Of a stretch of 64,000 bases of DNA, positions 21,750 through 35,109 are shown in pieces. The notes under the pieces are model-generated. The model searched no databases, was not told the DNA's origin, and saw nothing but the letters and a program-made list of their open reading frames with translations. Made by a program: the position numbers and the translations under genes. How positions within the stretch are numbered: the stretch's first letter is position 1; each line of letters begins with the position of its first letter. The stretch lies in the NCBI GenBank assembly GCA_963920765.1, contig OY987249.1, positions 16,278,483 through 16,342,482 on the forward strand. Reading direction: 5' to 3'. The DNA comes from Ulota crispa (taxonomy: Eukaryota; Streptophyta; Bryopsida; Orthotrichales; Orthotrichaceae).

Positions 21750-22560
21750 CCCCTAAACAACCAAGCCCTTTTTTCTATCAAAATCATTGAAAATTGCCAC
21801 TTCTAAGGGATGAGTAAGAAGGTAGTTTTTTTTTTTTTTTTTTGGGAAATACAACCTTAGGATCTTGCTTTAGAGTAGAAGAGGTACTTGTGGGAAAAAA
21901 TCAGGTCATTCTAGGTGGAGAGGAGGGCAATGTTTACATCTGAAGTGAAAAATAAGGTTTTTTTTGATGTTGTTCAAAAATTCAAAAAGCCTTCCAACAA
22001 CACATGGGAAAAAAGTAGTAAGTAAGAAGAAGTAGAGAATGAGTCAAATCACTAAATTGTTAAGAATATCATTATTGAAATGAAAAATGCAAATCTCAAC
22101 GATTATAAGTTGTCATAAACAATCTACTTCCTTAGGTTTAGTTTTTGTTCCAAAATATTGAAAATTGAGGAAAATAAAAACTTCAAGTTTATTTTAGAGT
22201 AGAGGATTGGTAACCACAAACTAAAATATCTCATAACTTTCATCTCATTGATTGAAATTGAATGATTCAAACCTTCCCACATATAAAAAAATCTAAAGAA
22301 CTAGTTTCAGATTTTTATTTTCAAAAATTGTAATTTTTAAAGAAGTTTTTGGGCTGCCCGGATTGCCCTCTCTCCCCCGTGTTGCAAAAACTCTTGTATA
22401 ACTTCTTTGTCAAATGTTAGAATGAAGAAAAATTAGATGCCCATGTAGATCTTTGAATTCCCCATCTTCCATAAAAGTTTCAAAAAATTACACAAAGTAC
22501 TTTAGCCATACATGCCCAAAATCCCATTTGTCCTCCAAAGGGACAACGGTCCTTTAGGGG
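21750..22560. mobile_element. TTAA-flanked element, D3
   Basis: Preceded by TTAA (21746-21749) and followed by TTGA, a one-base variant. Begins CCCCTAAACAACC and ends GTCCTTTAGGGG. The right part equals the D1 right arm; the left part instead matches the left part of D4 (CCTTAGGATCTTGCTTTAGA), so D3 and D4 form an asymmetric subfamily. Non-coding. Confidence 0.75.
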
Positions 22561-23268
22561 TTGAATGAAAGTGCAAATAGATTCAAATTTGCAAAACACA
22601 AAACTAGAATTTGCTTCTTTAGCACTTGCCTACATCTTGTAAGCAAATACCATAAGCAAATCTCAGCATTGAAACTTTGTCAACTACTCTATTTGATTTT
22701 TATATATCAATTTTTTTTTTCATTTTAAAGTAAAAGAAGTAGTCATTATTATCTATATTACAAAAAAAAAAAAGAGTGAGTGCATATGTGTGTTGGTTTG
22801 ATGAATCCATTTTTAGTTCAATTCCCATTTAAAAATAGAGTAGAATACAAGTTTAACCAAAGTAAAAAAATTAAAAGTAGAGTACAATACAAGTTTAATT
22901 AAAGTAAAATTTGAACAAAAGTAAAAATGCAAAAGTAATGAAAGGCTATTTTTTAAACAAAACTCAACTTATGCTAAATGGATGCTAAATGGATTTATCT
23001 ATGCTAAATGTATGTTGAAGGGATAATTGTTATTTTTTTTACAAATCTTAACCTATACTAAATGGAGTCACTATTACTTATTTAGTTTTGATAAATGGAT
23101 TTTTTAACTAGTTTTTTTACAAGTACATTTAATGTTAGAAATTAGTTCATTTGGTTACAATATAAAAATGTAAACCTATAAAACTTCATTAAACAAACCT
23201 AATATCCTTTTGCAAATTGGCATTCAATCTTTTTTCAAAAAAAAAAACAAAAAAAAACCAAAATGAGG
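22561..23268. other. AT-rich intergenic DNA
   Basis: Low-complexity T- and A-rich DNA with the phrase AGTAGAGTA(G)AATACAAGTTTAA repeated near 22840 and 22880. No gene seen. Confidence 0.5.
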
Positions 23269-23277
23269 TTGTTTATA

Positions 23278-23711
23278 GGGGAAATTACAAATAGGGGTAA
23301 AAAAATGAAAATTTTTACAAATAGGGGCACAGTTTCAAAATAATTACAAATAGGGGCGCAATTTTAAAATAATTTGTAAGTTTTTGTAATTTTTTTGGTT
23401 TGAACATTTGTTGATTTAGGTGTGTCATAGCAAATGTTAGCTAACTTCCAAAAAACTTAAAGGTCTCTCCAAATCAAGCCTAGATAAAGAAATTTTAGCA
23501 AAGGGGATGACAATTCTTAGAAAGACCTCTAAGTTTTTGGAAATTAGCTAACATTTGATGTGATGTACCTAAATCAACTGATGTTCAAACCAAAAAAACA
23601 TTCAAAAAATTACAAATTATTTTAAAATTGCACCCCTATTTGTAATTATTTTGAAATTGTGCCCCTATTTGTAATATTTTTCATTTTGCTGCCCCTATTT
23701 GTAATTTCTCC
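23278..23711. mobile_element. Mutator-like MITE with internal terminal repeats
   Basis: Flanked by a perfect 9-bp duplication TTGTTTATA (23269-23277, 23712-23720). Starts GGGGAAATTACAAATAGGGG. The word TTACAAATAGGGGC occurs three times in each arm, as direct repeats within the arm and inverted between arms. The core carries a second inverted pair, AAATGTTAGCTAACTTCC / AAATTAGCTAACATTTG. Confidence 0.88.
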
Positions 23712-23720
23712 TTGTTTATA

Positions 23721-25295
23721 TATATGACAAGAAAAAATAACATGATTAAATTTACAAACACTTCATACAAAAATATTCATTGTAATAATTGAATGTGCAA
23801 AATAAACAGTTGGTATTACAAAATGTATTACAAAAACTTGTAATTTTTCTTTTTACAAAACTTCATGTTTGTATTCAATGCAAACATAACAAATTAATAT
23901 TTAAGTTGATCTAGTCTATTATGCTTTAATCATTAAAGTCTTTGTCTCGTATATTGTTCAAATCTCTCAAGTCATTTCTACAAACATATCGTTGAACTTG
24001 TTAGCAAGTAGTAAAAGCGTAACTCAACTAAATATACATGGTTGCAAGCGGCAAAGATGGGCAACCAACAGAGAAGTACCGCCTTGTCTCGGATTTTAGT
24101 TGCTTGCAAAAGTGGGAGCCAAAATTATCTTAGCATCTAATGCCATGTCTCACAGCGCTGTCTATTCTCTTGATATACAACATTTGAATTGACAAGGTAA
24201 CATCCGATAATACACTATAAACTTATCGGCCCAAGTCATCTACATCATTTCAGTACCTCAACTTTGTCATTAGAGTCTTGTAGAGTCGACATGATTCCAA
24301 TTTGATATTGTAACATAATAGACGATTTTTTCTAGTATTTTTTTGTAATTGTGTTCATTAGAATCTTTGACTCTTGTTGTGGGCATGGAACAAATGTAAG
24401 TTGTAAGGCTTTCACTCTATGACGGACTATTTAGTGAAAATTGTTCTATTTCTATTGAGCTCAATCTTTTTAAGATATTCCAACGTTATATTGGGTACAC
24501 AATAGGAAGAACTTAGCATGAAGTATTGAGGAGATTGCCAAGAGGGAGGAACTAAGAAGAGCATCGTATGCGCTAGCATTGTCAACAACTTTGAAGAGTT
24601 GATGTAATGAGACTTGCTAGACAATCATGTACAAATTTACATACTCATGTGAAAGCTGACCTGACATATTTTGTTGAGATCTAGTATAAGAAGAATTAAA
24701 AAGAGGAATTGATATGCGTTGTTTAAAGTTTAGTAAAATGAGTTTCTTTCTTTTAGAAAATGACATTTTCTTTGGTTTTAAGCTAAGTGATAAATTACAA
24801 AGCTATATCGTTTTTCCGCATCTTTCTGTACTGTAAAAATATTTAGGCTATTTACAAGGATAGACTATAAAATTTATATGTTAGCTTGGGGATATTTGAA
24901 CTAAGTGATATATAAGCCATTTTTTAGATCGACAACATGAAGCACCCGGTTAGTTTATGTTGTGTTTTGGCATTAGTTTCTTATCACATTTGATTTCCTT
25001 TCTTGTGTTTGTCCTAATTTTATTTTCTTGTAGTAATGTAAAATATGCATTGTCGTAATATAATATATTTTTGGTAGTTTGATACATTCATGTTTGTAAT
25101 TTGGTTTTAGCAACCAACATTCTTCATAAATTAATAAGAAATCAAGAAGTATTTTCAAGCTTTGGGCAAGTACTAAAGATACTTAGCTGTCATTTGTAGA
25201 TCCAAAGTAGAAAATATAGTAAACAAATGAAGAATTTCTCGTGGTAAGAATTATTGTAGAAGACTTGAAAAAGAAAGAAATTTTATTTTTTTACA
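23721..25295. other. Intergenic DNA, no recognised gene
   Basis: AT-rich. The 24430-24630 stretch is slightly more complex, but its minus-strand frames are interrupted and match nothing I know. Confidence 0.4.
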
Positions 25296-25686
25296 CCGGA
25301 GGTTGATATTTGCACACCCCCTTGGGAGGTAAATTGTAGATTTCTACCATCAAAAATCTAAATTTGAGAATTTTGAATTCAGATTTGGACTTAGAGACCA
25401 TGGTTTACTCTAGAACCATAAAAAAGTTTGCAATTGAACAACAATCAATAAAAAAGTTTATCATTTATACAAACAAAAATAAAAGTAATACTTTTTCCAC
25501 TAACTAAGCTTTTTCACTAAGTGTTATTTAATTACAACTTTTTTTAATGGTTCTAGTGTAAACCATGGTCTCTAAATCCAAATCTGAATTCAAAATTCTC
25601 AAATTCAGATTTTTGATGGTAGAAATCCACAATTTATCTGCAGGGGGTGTGCAAATATCAACCCCGGTGTGCACATATCAGTTCCC
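25296..25686. mobile_element. Mutator-like MITE family G, copy 1 (rearranged end)
   Basis: Core arms contain GAATTCAGATTTGGACTTAG and its complement, as in copies at 33982 and 48882. The right end reaches GATATGTGC-complement then TTCCC; the left end stops at CCGGAGGTTGATATTTGC. The outer left terminus is missing, so no target duplication can be read. Confidence 0.65.
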
Positions 25687-25749
25687 AAAAGAAAAATGCG
25701 ATTTTTTTGTTCAAAATAGACATGAAAGCAGTCTCTTGATAGAGTATGA

Positions 25750-28300
25750 GGAGCTTTGAGCAATTAACATCAAGAAAAATGCAATGATGTTATTTTCGTT
25801 GGGGATACATAATGTTGATATTAGAGAGAAAATTAAATAAATGAGTAGAGGATAAACCAAAAACAAAAGAGAGAGAGAATAATGTATTGATGGAAAAAAA
25901 AAACTGAAGATAACATGGATGTAATTATGGAGAAAAAGAAAAAAGAAAAAAGAATCTAAAAAAATCATCCAAAGAAAAAGAGCTTGTAGTCTGCACTAGC
26001 AGATGTGATTAAAAATATCAACGTAGACACCAACGTTAAGATGAAAAATGAAGTTATGGAAAATGTTGATTCAATGGTACATGTAATTTATTTTTTAAAG
26101 TTTAATGATATAAATGTATTGACAACTTCTCTTTACTTGTTTTCGAATTTTTATATTCTTGAGTTTATAACTTAGGCTTTGTGTTATTCAATTTATTTTG
26201 TAATGCTTTAAATTTATTAACTGTGTACATTTTGTCAAATATCAGTGGAAGACCATGAAATACAGATTATTGTGAGACAAAACAAAACTACATGATGTTT
26301 CATTTGTTACAGTGGTAAAACAAAATAAAAAGAAGTCGTAAATCTTCATTTTGTGAGCATTGCGGAAAGATATAGATGAGTGCTGAAGGTGCAGGAGTGA
26401 AGATTAGGACTAGAAATTAAATAAATCTTGAAGCAATTAGAGAGGTATATTCAATTTCAAAAATTGTTATGACATATATAAACGCGATTTTCATCCTAAA
26501 CTTACAAGGTTAGAAACTCATAATTGTGGGATAAGAGATTAAAAACATATATTATCCTCAATTACATGAAAAACTATTTTCAAATTATAAAGATATTTGT
26601 CACCGATTTTTGATTATGGACAAGAAATCGGTTTTCAAGTTGTTTCAACATCTTTCAATTTAGCGTGATAGAGACATGATAGATAGAATAACGATATTTG
26701 TGAAGGAGCGGGAGTCGAAACTGGTGACCTTGGTTTTTTAGATAGACGACTCTAATTAACTCGGAAAGTTAAAGATATTATTTGATATGCTTTGAAATTA
26801 AATATCATTGAATTTTTTTATTCTAGTGAGGTAATGTTTTTATAAAAACTGATTTTTTGAAGGACAAATATTAGAGAAAATTTGATTACAAAAAAACAAG
26901 ATGTTATCAAATTTATAGAGAATAATCAATGTGATAAATTTTTAATGTATATATAATGAAATTATAAAAATTAATGAAATAAAAAAAATTGTATTTAAGC
27001 TCAAAATTTTGTCAAAGACTCAAAGTTCAAATAATTATATTGTTCTGCAAAATTTTAAGAGTTCAGAATTTTTATTTTCATGTACATTTTTTATACAATT
27101 GATAAGTTCAGATCTAACAATTATAAAATGTCAAGTATTTTGAATCATTTCAATTTCAGTACAAATATTTTTATGAAAAAGAAAATGCAAAAAAATGCTT
27201 TTAAAGAACAAATTGATAAAGATACACAATATCCATAAGAATTCAATTTATGTGCATACAAAGATTGGATTTTAATCAAAGTTGGAGAAGAAATGTACTC
27301 TAGAGAACATTTACATTGAAAATATGCTTGTAGACCAAGTTAATATGCATGTCACCTTCTACAGTTAATGCTAGTATAAATAATTTCACTATAAAAAGAA
27401 ACATCTTCAATTCAAATTGTGACATGTGTTTAAAATGCATAATGTGCGTAGTAAAATAAAAAATGTGTAAATTGATTCTATTACTGTAATATAGTGAATA
27501 TATTGAAGATAGATTTTGGACCAATAGTAAAAAATGATATATTATTGAGAATAGAGTAACATGATACTAAAAATTGTATAATTCAAAAACAAGATGCTAT
27601 TATTTTCATTAAAGTGCATACCAAAAATATTTTTTTGGTAAATAATTTTTAAGATGAGCCTATAATAGAACTTGATGAAATTCACCAAGTGTTTTATATA
27701 ATTGATCATGAAAATAAAAGTTAGAGCATTGTCATTAAAGTAAATTAAATTCAAAAGATTATCAATTATTTCTAATATTGTAAGCAACAATTATTTTAAT
27801 TCAAATGATAGAGTTGAAAAACGAAAAGACAATATGTTGGACAAATATAATAAATTGTTATTTTAAATAATAGTATGAGAAACATCTACAGTATTTGAAA
27901 AAAATTGAAAATTTTGAATTCAAGAATGAAAAAAATTGACGTCAATGAAATAGAAGATAACAAAAAAGATGTAAAAAAAAGAAATTGTAGAATTTTTATT
28001 TATTTACTAAGTGCAGCAAAATCAATAAAAATGCATTACAAAAATTAGTTTACCTTATAAAAGAGATAAATCATGATGTAGTTGAAAAAGCCTGAATGTG
28101 CAATAATGTTAATAATAAAATAGATAAAAATTACTAATGGAATTAAGGTGTATAGCAAACAAAAATCCTATTTCATGCAAAATCAATATTTTGTATGTAG
28201 TACAAGTTGTATTTATTGTGGTTGTTATGAAAATAATGAAATTTGTAAAAATATTAAGTAAAACTTTTTTCTTTAATAATAATAAAGTAGGAAAAACCAA
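25750..28300. other. Extremely AT-rich, C-poor block
   Basis: By eye the plus strand is A-rich and markedly C-poor, with G above C through most of the block. It has no inverted repeat and no gene-length frame. Short plus-strand stretches such as FCEHCGKI and HRFLIMDKKSVFKLFQHLSI (near 26360 and 26610) hint at degraded coding sequence, but stops are frequent and no family is recognised. Confidence 0.4.
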
Positions 28301-29252
28301 CCTGTTACAAAATATTAAATGCACTTATGGTACAAGAAGGGTTTAGCGCAAAGAGCATCCTTTGTTCACATTTACGGTCTTTGGCAATTACCAAGTGCTG
28401 ACCTACCTTTGCGTAAGAGCGCTGGTTTCTCTTGAAGACAATGAAACTACTGTAGCAATTTTGTGAACTTTGGCGGGTCTGTTGTAACCTTGCAATCAAA
28501 AGAAAATGAACACTTTTGAGATGTAAGACCGCTTTTATTTAATGATGGGCAAATCACCTCAATTAACAAAGAGCGACAGTGTTACGCAAATAGGTTTCGG
28601 CAATTTATTTTCAAATCATGCACTGCCATGCATGAATATCTTAGAGAACCCAAAGGTTATGTGTAGACTGCTGTGGAATACCTTTGGAATTGAAGCGTCT
28701 ATTGCAATTGGTTGTTCTCTTTGATTTGGTTGCGTGAATCTGTTTTGAAAGAGATCGCAATCTCTTCCTTCTCAGTGCCTATCCACGTCTTCTATCAATT
28801 GCAATTTGTCAATACATACTTACAAATAAATGAAATTTTAAGATAAAAAGAAATTAAATGCATTACACCCAAAAAGTGGTGGTTTGAGGATGCAAATTGT
28901 TGTGACCAAACACAAAATTTGTAATCCGCAACCCCTCCGCACTCAAACTTTGGAAGCCACAACCCTTTCGTGACTGTAAACCCCATACCAACAAGAAAAT
29001 GTTCATCAACCAAATCCATAACTCCTCTCCAACTCACAAAAAACCTATGCGAGGGAGCAGCAAAAAACATGCATTTTGTGAACCTCAACACCCACGATTT
29101 TCACATAACAAGAATAGGATTCCAAAGCAATTCAAAATGTGCCACCTCCAACATTGCCACAAACTCACGCACCAAACAAAACAAACTACCACAACAAACC
29201 ACAACTATGAAATTCTTGAGTGGCAAGAGCAACCCGCCAGTGCAGCGCTAGA
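28301..29252. other. Intergenic DNA left of the CACTA element
   Basis: Composition is more balanced than the preceding block. Several short overlapping frames exist on both strands with no family signature. No repeat pairing found. It ends at the AGA target duplication of the CACTA element. Confidence 0.4.
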
Positions 29253-30222
29253 CACTACTAGAAATCTTGCATTTTACGACTGCCTAAAATGTCTACCTGC
29301 AATCCCATTTTGAGTCATGTCACTGGGGGAGCCCTCCACGTCACATTTTTGCGGACCTCACTCAAAAATATCATCCATTTTTAGTCCCATTTCAGGACAG
29401 TCGTACAAACAGGTCAGGTCATATATAGTCCATGTAATTTTTAGGTACCTAAGGTATACGGGCTCTTTTTTTTTTACTGTGAGTGCCCGGGCAGCAGGTC
29501 TAATAATAACATAAATTGTCAAGGATCTTTGACAGATCTCTTGTCAATACTGACATTACCTTTGGCATTTGACGACGTGTACTGTCCTTGGGGTCTTGGT
29601 TTTAGTACTGACATACGCACCTGCAAGTTTATTTATTTGTTTGGGTGCATTTTGATTGGTTTTGACACGTCCTCTAACATGTGGTGACTTGGATAGGGGC
29701 AACATTGATGTCATATGATAGGCAATGTGACTTTTTTTAGTTACAAGACATGCTACTGGATAAGGTCACATGTTACAGGAATCTTGTAGATGCGACTCTG
29801 CTTTGTATAGATTTTTGTGGCAAGCTTCATGATTTATGGCTTCCATGAGTCACATATGTTAGGTAATGCATTTCCATTTGTGAGATGTACACTTTATTAA
29901 AAGTGTTGTGGGGGTAATTTATTCTGAGTACTAAGCTTATAAGTGGTGCTTAGAGCGGTCATGTTCTAGTTCTATTGGTGTATAGAGCCTTCCAAGAATT
30001 TCCAAAGAGTGTTTGCTATTCCAAAACAGGACCGTAAAAAGCATGGGTTTGGGATTCAGGGTATTGGACATAATCTTTGAGCACTCAGCACGTATTGCAC
30101 TTCCTTGCAATTTATCAAAACAATGCACAGTATCGGCATTGACAAATGTGGCCATGTAAAACAATAGTTCAACATGTATATTGTTTGCATTGCGATATAA
30201 GCATTCGTAACAAAACCCTGCA

Positions 30223-31560
30223 TCATTCATCTAATAGTGCCACAGCCTCCATGCACCATTTTGTCACAAAATGCCGCGCGTCCTTTAGGCGCTCCATAGG
30301 CAGGTTGTCTCTTATGTTCTCCTCATAGAGAAGGACGTCATCATATTTTGGAATAATCAAATCCATTGACATGGACACCTTCCTGTCCTCAATTAGTCTT
30401 CCGTGCCAATTCCCTTTTGCAAGGATGACTAAAGTCCCATATGCAACCATGGTCTCAATGGCGTTGTTGTTGTCATCTAGGTCAAATAACTTTACCTTTG
30501 CACCTACGGCCAACAAAATCTCTGGTGCACCTTTGTTTTTTGCAGAATCCCCATCTGACGCCGACGCTTTTTCATTCAAGTCTTGCGCGTACACATACCC
30601 AAATGATCAATATTCACTTAATAAAAAGGTAACGCTACAATCTCACAAACATTTTTTCTCTCCAAATAATGATTGCCACAAGTCATGTATAAATCATAAT
30701 GACTAATGGCAGTTATAATTTGGAGTCATCTCACGCCTACTTCTCTTTTTTGAAACAACAAACAACAAACAAGGCTGGTTGCACGTGATACTTACCACAA
30801 TATGGACAGTCCTTACCTTTGTCCTTGTCTTCTTTAGATTATTGATGCAGGAGTGCATGCCCAATTGATTTCGAGCTAATGCTTGAAATGGTCCCATGGC
30901 CTCCTCCAAAAATTGGTCCCCCTCCAATAAAGGGTTCCACTTTCGAGGGTTTATGACATTCTCGACAAGAGACAAAATTGTAGTTTTGGTGACCAAATCT
31001 ACTCGCAGTTAACGGGCCTTTCCAATTGTAGAGTCCAGAAGTTCCTGGAAAAGGTCGTGTATGTCTCTAATGCTGCCACCAACTTCCTTGCCCTACAAGA
31101 AGGACCACTTGATGCTCATCCTCACTCCAACAAAATCTGCTATTTCTTGAAGGAGGTGCTACTTTAAAGAGGACCATATTCCCACGTCAAAGTTATTCCA
31201 CAACTCAATTAAGAATGGCCCGCACCCGTTTCGCCACTTAATTTTCACCTTGTGCTCAATCTCATCAAATGTAGGAAGATTTGGCCCCCATTCCTGTCCA
31301 TTGTGCAACAGACACAAATCATATAAGAATCCAAGAACGTTCATAACAACAATCTTGCAATGAGGATCCTTCAAAGACCTCACCAATAGATACGTCAAGT
31401 TTGATGCCATCTTTGTTTTCTTCAGTGCAGGATTGACCTTCGTTGCACATTTTTTATGCGTCCTCCTTGTTGTCGGGCTCTCACTTGTTCCTCTAGTGCG
31501 CTCTCCAACAATCTCACACGGAGAGCTCTCCCTCCCATCCTGCAATGATCATTCCCATCC
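30223..31560 (-). pseudogene. Broken CACTA-borne gene, minus strand
   Basis: Open segments 31545-31159, 30996-30703 and 30594-30223 all lie in the same minus-strand frame. Between the first two, readable protein continues (for example HLLQEIADFVGV and GGSIRDIHDLFQELL) interrupted by TAG at 31159, TAG at 31093 and TAA at 31009; each is one C-to-T change from a Gln codon, the pattern of methylated-DNA decay. A donor-like AAAG|GTAAGG follows LKKTRTK, so introns may separate the last segment. That segment carries VGAKVKLFDLDDNN and NWHGRLIEDRKV. Its position suggests the transposase-companion (TNPA-like) protein, but no catalytic domain is visible and the family is an inference. Not functional as it stands. 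Confidence 0.55.
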
Positions 31561-32744
31561 TTTACTTCCATATTTCAAAGATGGCACTGCAACATATGCC
31601 ACTCACAATACTTAGTCATATTTGTACCACATTGTGGCTACTTGTAGTCATATCCATCCTCCAAAAACGACTTTTTGTAGTGGAATGGCATTTAAAATAT
31701 TCTTAAACATAGTTAATTTACAAACTTTACTTGAAATAGTCATATGTATAATCATAGGACTATAATTGTTAACAAAAGTGTTGGTTTAGAAGTCAGAGGA
31801 ACATGGAGGTTTAGTGATGATTCATACCATCATCACTACGCCACTAAGCTGTACAAGGCCTACAAAAAGGCTTCACTTACGTCTGCCTTGGATTCCTATG
31901 TTTGCTCTGCAACTCTTTTGCCTGCCAACGCCCTGCATATTTTAGGGCGGCTTACCTCTACCATCTTAGGCGGCCCACCCTTCTTACTCCTAGATTCCCT
32001 TGTCCATAAATTGCCAAATAAATTTGAATCCTCACACACATTAAATTTAATTGACAAAGGAGTCCAAACAAAAATCCTCGATAGAACAAAAGGGCTTGGA
32101 ATACCAACTATAATCCTAATCACCGTAAACCTTAACTTTAATAAGACTACAGCTCAAAAACAACATCAACAACAAAGAGCGAAGGCTAGGAATCTAAACG
32201 TCCAAATGAGAAAATCTTACCTCACCAATTATCCCACAACAATAAATATCAACACATAGATCTGCTAGGCATAGATTTGAATTTATGTAATGAAAATTTT
32301 GGAAGTGTTGAAGAAATAAAATGAACAAACATAAATTAAAGAAAAGCAAACCCTCAATCTTTGCGTGCTTTAGTGTGAAAAAACTAGGACTGCACAACGC
32401 TTCAAATCAACAAACCCGACCCTGGAAAGGACAAAAGCAAAGATTGGAATCTCTCTTATAAAATATTTGGCCTTAGGCCACACACATTACTGAGAAATGT
32501 CAACCCTAACACATCAAATACATAAAGTAAACAATTGCAAAAGGAACCTCTATACTTCAAGAGGCCACCAAGTACACGAATGCCAACAAGAGAAGCAAAG
32601 GAATATTCTTCCTTCTCTGTATTGAAAGCTATGAACTTCCACAACACAACCCATCACAAAGGAAGAACATTAAAAACTAATGCGAAAACAAGTACTTCTA
32701 AATCCTAAACCTTAAATTCCAAAGTATTGAACTAGCTAATTAGG

Positions 32745-32862
32745 TACCTAAACCCTATACAACCCTAAATCCCCCAAAAGTTGAACCCCCCAAACCCTAA
32801 AACTACCAGCTCAACCCTAAACCACCGGTACACCCCCCCTCTAAACCCCTGAACCCTAATGT
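32745..32862. repeat. Degenerate telomere-like CCCTAAA cluster
   Basis: AACCCTA occurs five times in about 110 bp, separated by C-rich linkers such as AATCCCCCAAAAG. It lies inside the CACTA element near its right end. It could be an interstitial telomeric remnant or a subterminal binding-site array of the transposon; the spacing is irregular. Confidence 0.5.
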
Positions 32863-33286
32863 ACATCCCTTGAAGCAATCAATCCATTTGAAAGTGGTAG
32901 AAAAATCATAAACCGGCCCATAAATGCACTTGCTGAAATAAACCGATGAGTAATTGTTGCTACAATAGCCCATAGCTGCCCAAACTAACCAAAGAAAAAA
33001 AAATCCAAGCACAAATGTCTGATTGCCAAAAGTGACTCAGAGAAGTCATGTGACTATTAATGTTACTACGCTTTATAGGAATGCGTTCCCAGATTGTTCC
33101 CCCACCCAAAAAAACGACGTTTCCGAAAGGTCGTTGACCATTTGTTTGTGAATTTAATCTAAAATTGTGACTGGCAGTCATATGGACATGACTAACAGTT
33201 TTTTTTTGCAAAAATGCGACTCCAGAGACCCTAAATCACCCGTAGTCACATTTGTAGAGTCAGAAAATACAGGATTTCTAGTAGTG

Positions 33287-33981
33287 AGAGGACATAAGTG
33301 AATTTAGAGCGTGTAACATCAAGCAATAACCGCGCGATGAAGGAACTCTAATGTACAATTGCAAATTCTAGAAACAATTGCAAATTTTGGAATGAGGAGA
33401 GGGGAGGAGATGAAGAAATGGAATAGCCTGCAGCACCAAAGCACGTTGTGTAAACAATGACATGCTAGTGTGAATGGCCGCCATGACGTGGCTTGTTCTA
33501 TTGTTGTAATGACCATCACCCACCACTGCACCTTAGCATGTGTGAACAACAAAGGTTCATGTATTTCATTAAAACGCAACAAAATTACAATTTACCGCCC
33601 TTGATAGTAGAACAATCCCATACCAAGTTTTTAATTTCTTACGTTGGATTTATCTTTAAGACATAGTCTTCTATAAAACCAAGTCTAAATGTACCATTAG
33701 TTAAAAGCAAACTATGAAAAATGAGTAAAAGAAAAATTTAAATATTGCTTAATTTTCAAATGTGTATTGTAATTAAAAAACTCTTGAATAAACATTAAAA
33801 CTTGGATATTCATTAAACCAATTTTTTGAATAACCATCAAAGGCACATAATGGACATAATAAAATAAAATAAAATAAAATAAATAAATTGAAGTTAAGTA
33901 AAAAGAGAAAAACATTGGTTTCATAAAAAAAACTTGAGGTATGTATCACACATTTAACAATCATATTGTGGTTTTTCTAAA
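33287..33981. other. Intergenic DNA with AAAAT microsatellite
   Basis: AAAAT repeats about five times near 33858-33885. No gene or element otherwise; it ends at the 9-bp target duplication of the next MITE. Confidence 0.5.
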
Positions 33982-34392
33982 GGGAATTGATATGTGTACC
34001 ACACCCTTTCAATTACTGTACCACACCTCCAAAGTAAATTTTAGATTTTTACTATCAAAAAGTTGGATTTGAGAATTTGAAATTCAGATTTGGACTTAGA
34101 GACCATGATTTAGTCTAAAATCACAAAAAAGTTGCAATTCAACAACTTCCAATGAAAAAGTTTATCTTTTTTACAAACAAAAGTAAAAGTAACACTTTTC
34201 TCCCTAACTAAACCATTTCATTAGGTGTTGTTGAATTGCAACTTTGTTTTATGGTTCTAGACTAAATCATGGTCTCTAAGTCCAAATCTGAATTCCAAAT
34301 TCTCAAATTTAGCTCTTTGATGGTAGAAATCTAAAATTTATTTTGGGGTGTGGTGCAGTAATTGAAAGGGTGTGATACACATATCAATTCCC
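33982..34392. mobile_element. Mutator-like MITE family G, copy 2
   Basis: Begins GGGAATTGATATGTGTACCA, ends CACATATCAATTCCC. Flanked by the perfect 9-bp duplication TTTTCTAAA (33973-33981, 34393-34401). Arms pair almost throughout, including CAGATTTGGACTTAGAGACC. The best-preserved family G copy. Confidence 0.9.
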
Positions 34393-34401
34393 TTTTCTAA
34401 A

Positions 34402-35105
34402 ACATAACTTTAATAACATGCAAAGCTATTTGAGGGCTCTTATACTTGAAAAAAATCCACCAACTACAACTTCCAATTATTCACATTAGCTATAGAAAAA
34501 CTTGTATTAAATAAAAGCAAAAGACTTGTAGATTTGAACCTATAGGTTCTAACAAAGAAAATCATATATCATCATTAGATTGTGGTGTATTGAAAAATCA
34601 TAGACCTTAAATAGAACCTAGTAGGAAAACTCATTGAACATCATAGAAAGCTATCTTTAAAATAATTGCAAATACAAAATTTGTATAATTTGGTAGCAAA
34701 ATTCTGAGCATGGCCATCATTAATTCTAGTCAAAGTTGAAAACGACAATTATTCCCAAAAAATAATACTTGCCATTGTTCAACTTCTTAAATATCATTTA
34801 GGGGTATCATTCTGACTCTTTTATTGGACTAGTGCTCTCACAAGCTTGAGTCTTGTGACCTAGGCACCAAGCAAATGCCCTCATATTTGTGGCTTACCGT
34901 GATTTGAAGAGAAGCCATAACATATTTTATAAAACCAAAAGCAAAAATTCATGTAAATATATACTTGTGATTTTTATTTAGACACAAAATAATAAATAAA
35001 AATCTACTTTTGCTACATAAGTAACATGTAATTTTCTCATTTTTAAAAAAATTTATGAGTAAATCTTGTTGAAAAAAATTAAAACAATAATTTTGAACCT
35101 TCTCT
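34402..35105. other. AT-rich intergenic DNA
   Basis: No gene, repeat pair or regulatory site recognised. Confidence 0.5.
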
Positions 35106-35109
35106 TTAA

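Larger units (their letters stand above)
29253..33286. mobile_element. CACTA (En/Spm-like) DNA transposon, decayed
   Basis: Left end CACTACTAGAAATCTTGCAT and the complement of the right end CACTACTAGAAATCCTGTAT match at 18 of 20 positions. Both sides carry the 3-bp duplication AGA (29250-29252, 33287-33289), diagnostic for CACTA elements. At 4,034 bp it is far shorter than autonomous members and carries only one broken minus-strand gene (30223-31560) and unassigned frames at 31744-32259. Transposition would need enzymes from another copy. Confidence 0.92.

Noticed and set aside
31009..31161. TAG/TAA read as glutamine (alternative genetic code)
   Set aside because: Both intact large genes have no internal TAG or TAA and the small gene ends in TAA where expected. 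The stops are confined to the decayed transposon gene.
31744..32259. 171-codon plus-strand frame within the CACTA element
   Set aside because: No recognisable domain, low-complexity C-terminus and opposite to the broken minus-strand gene; treated as chance.
32745..32862. Chromosome end
   Set aside because: CCCTAAA units are few and degenerate and lie inside a transposon flanked by ordinary sequence.
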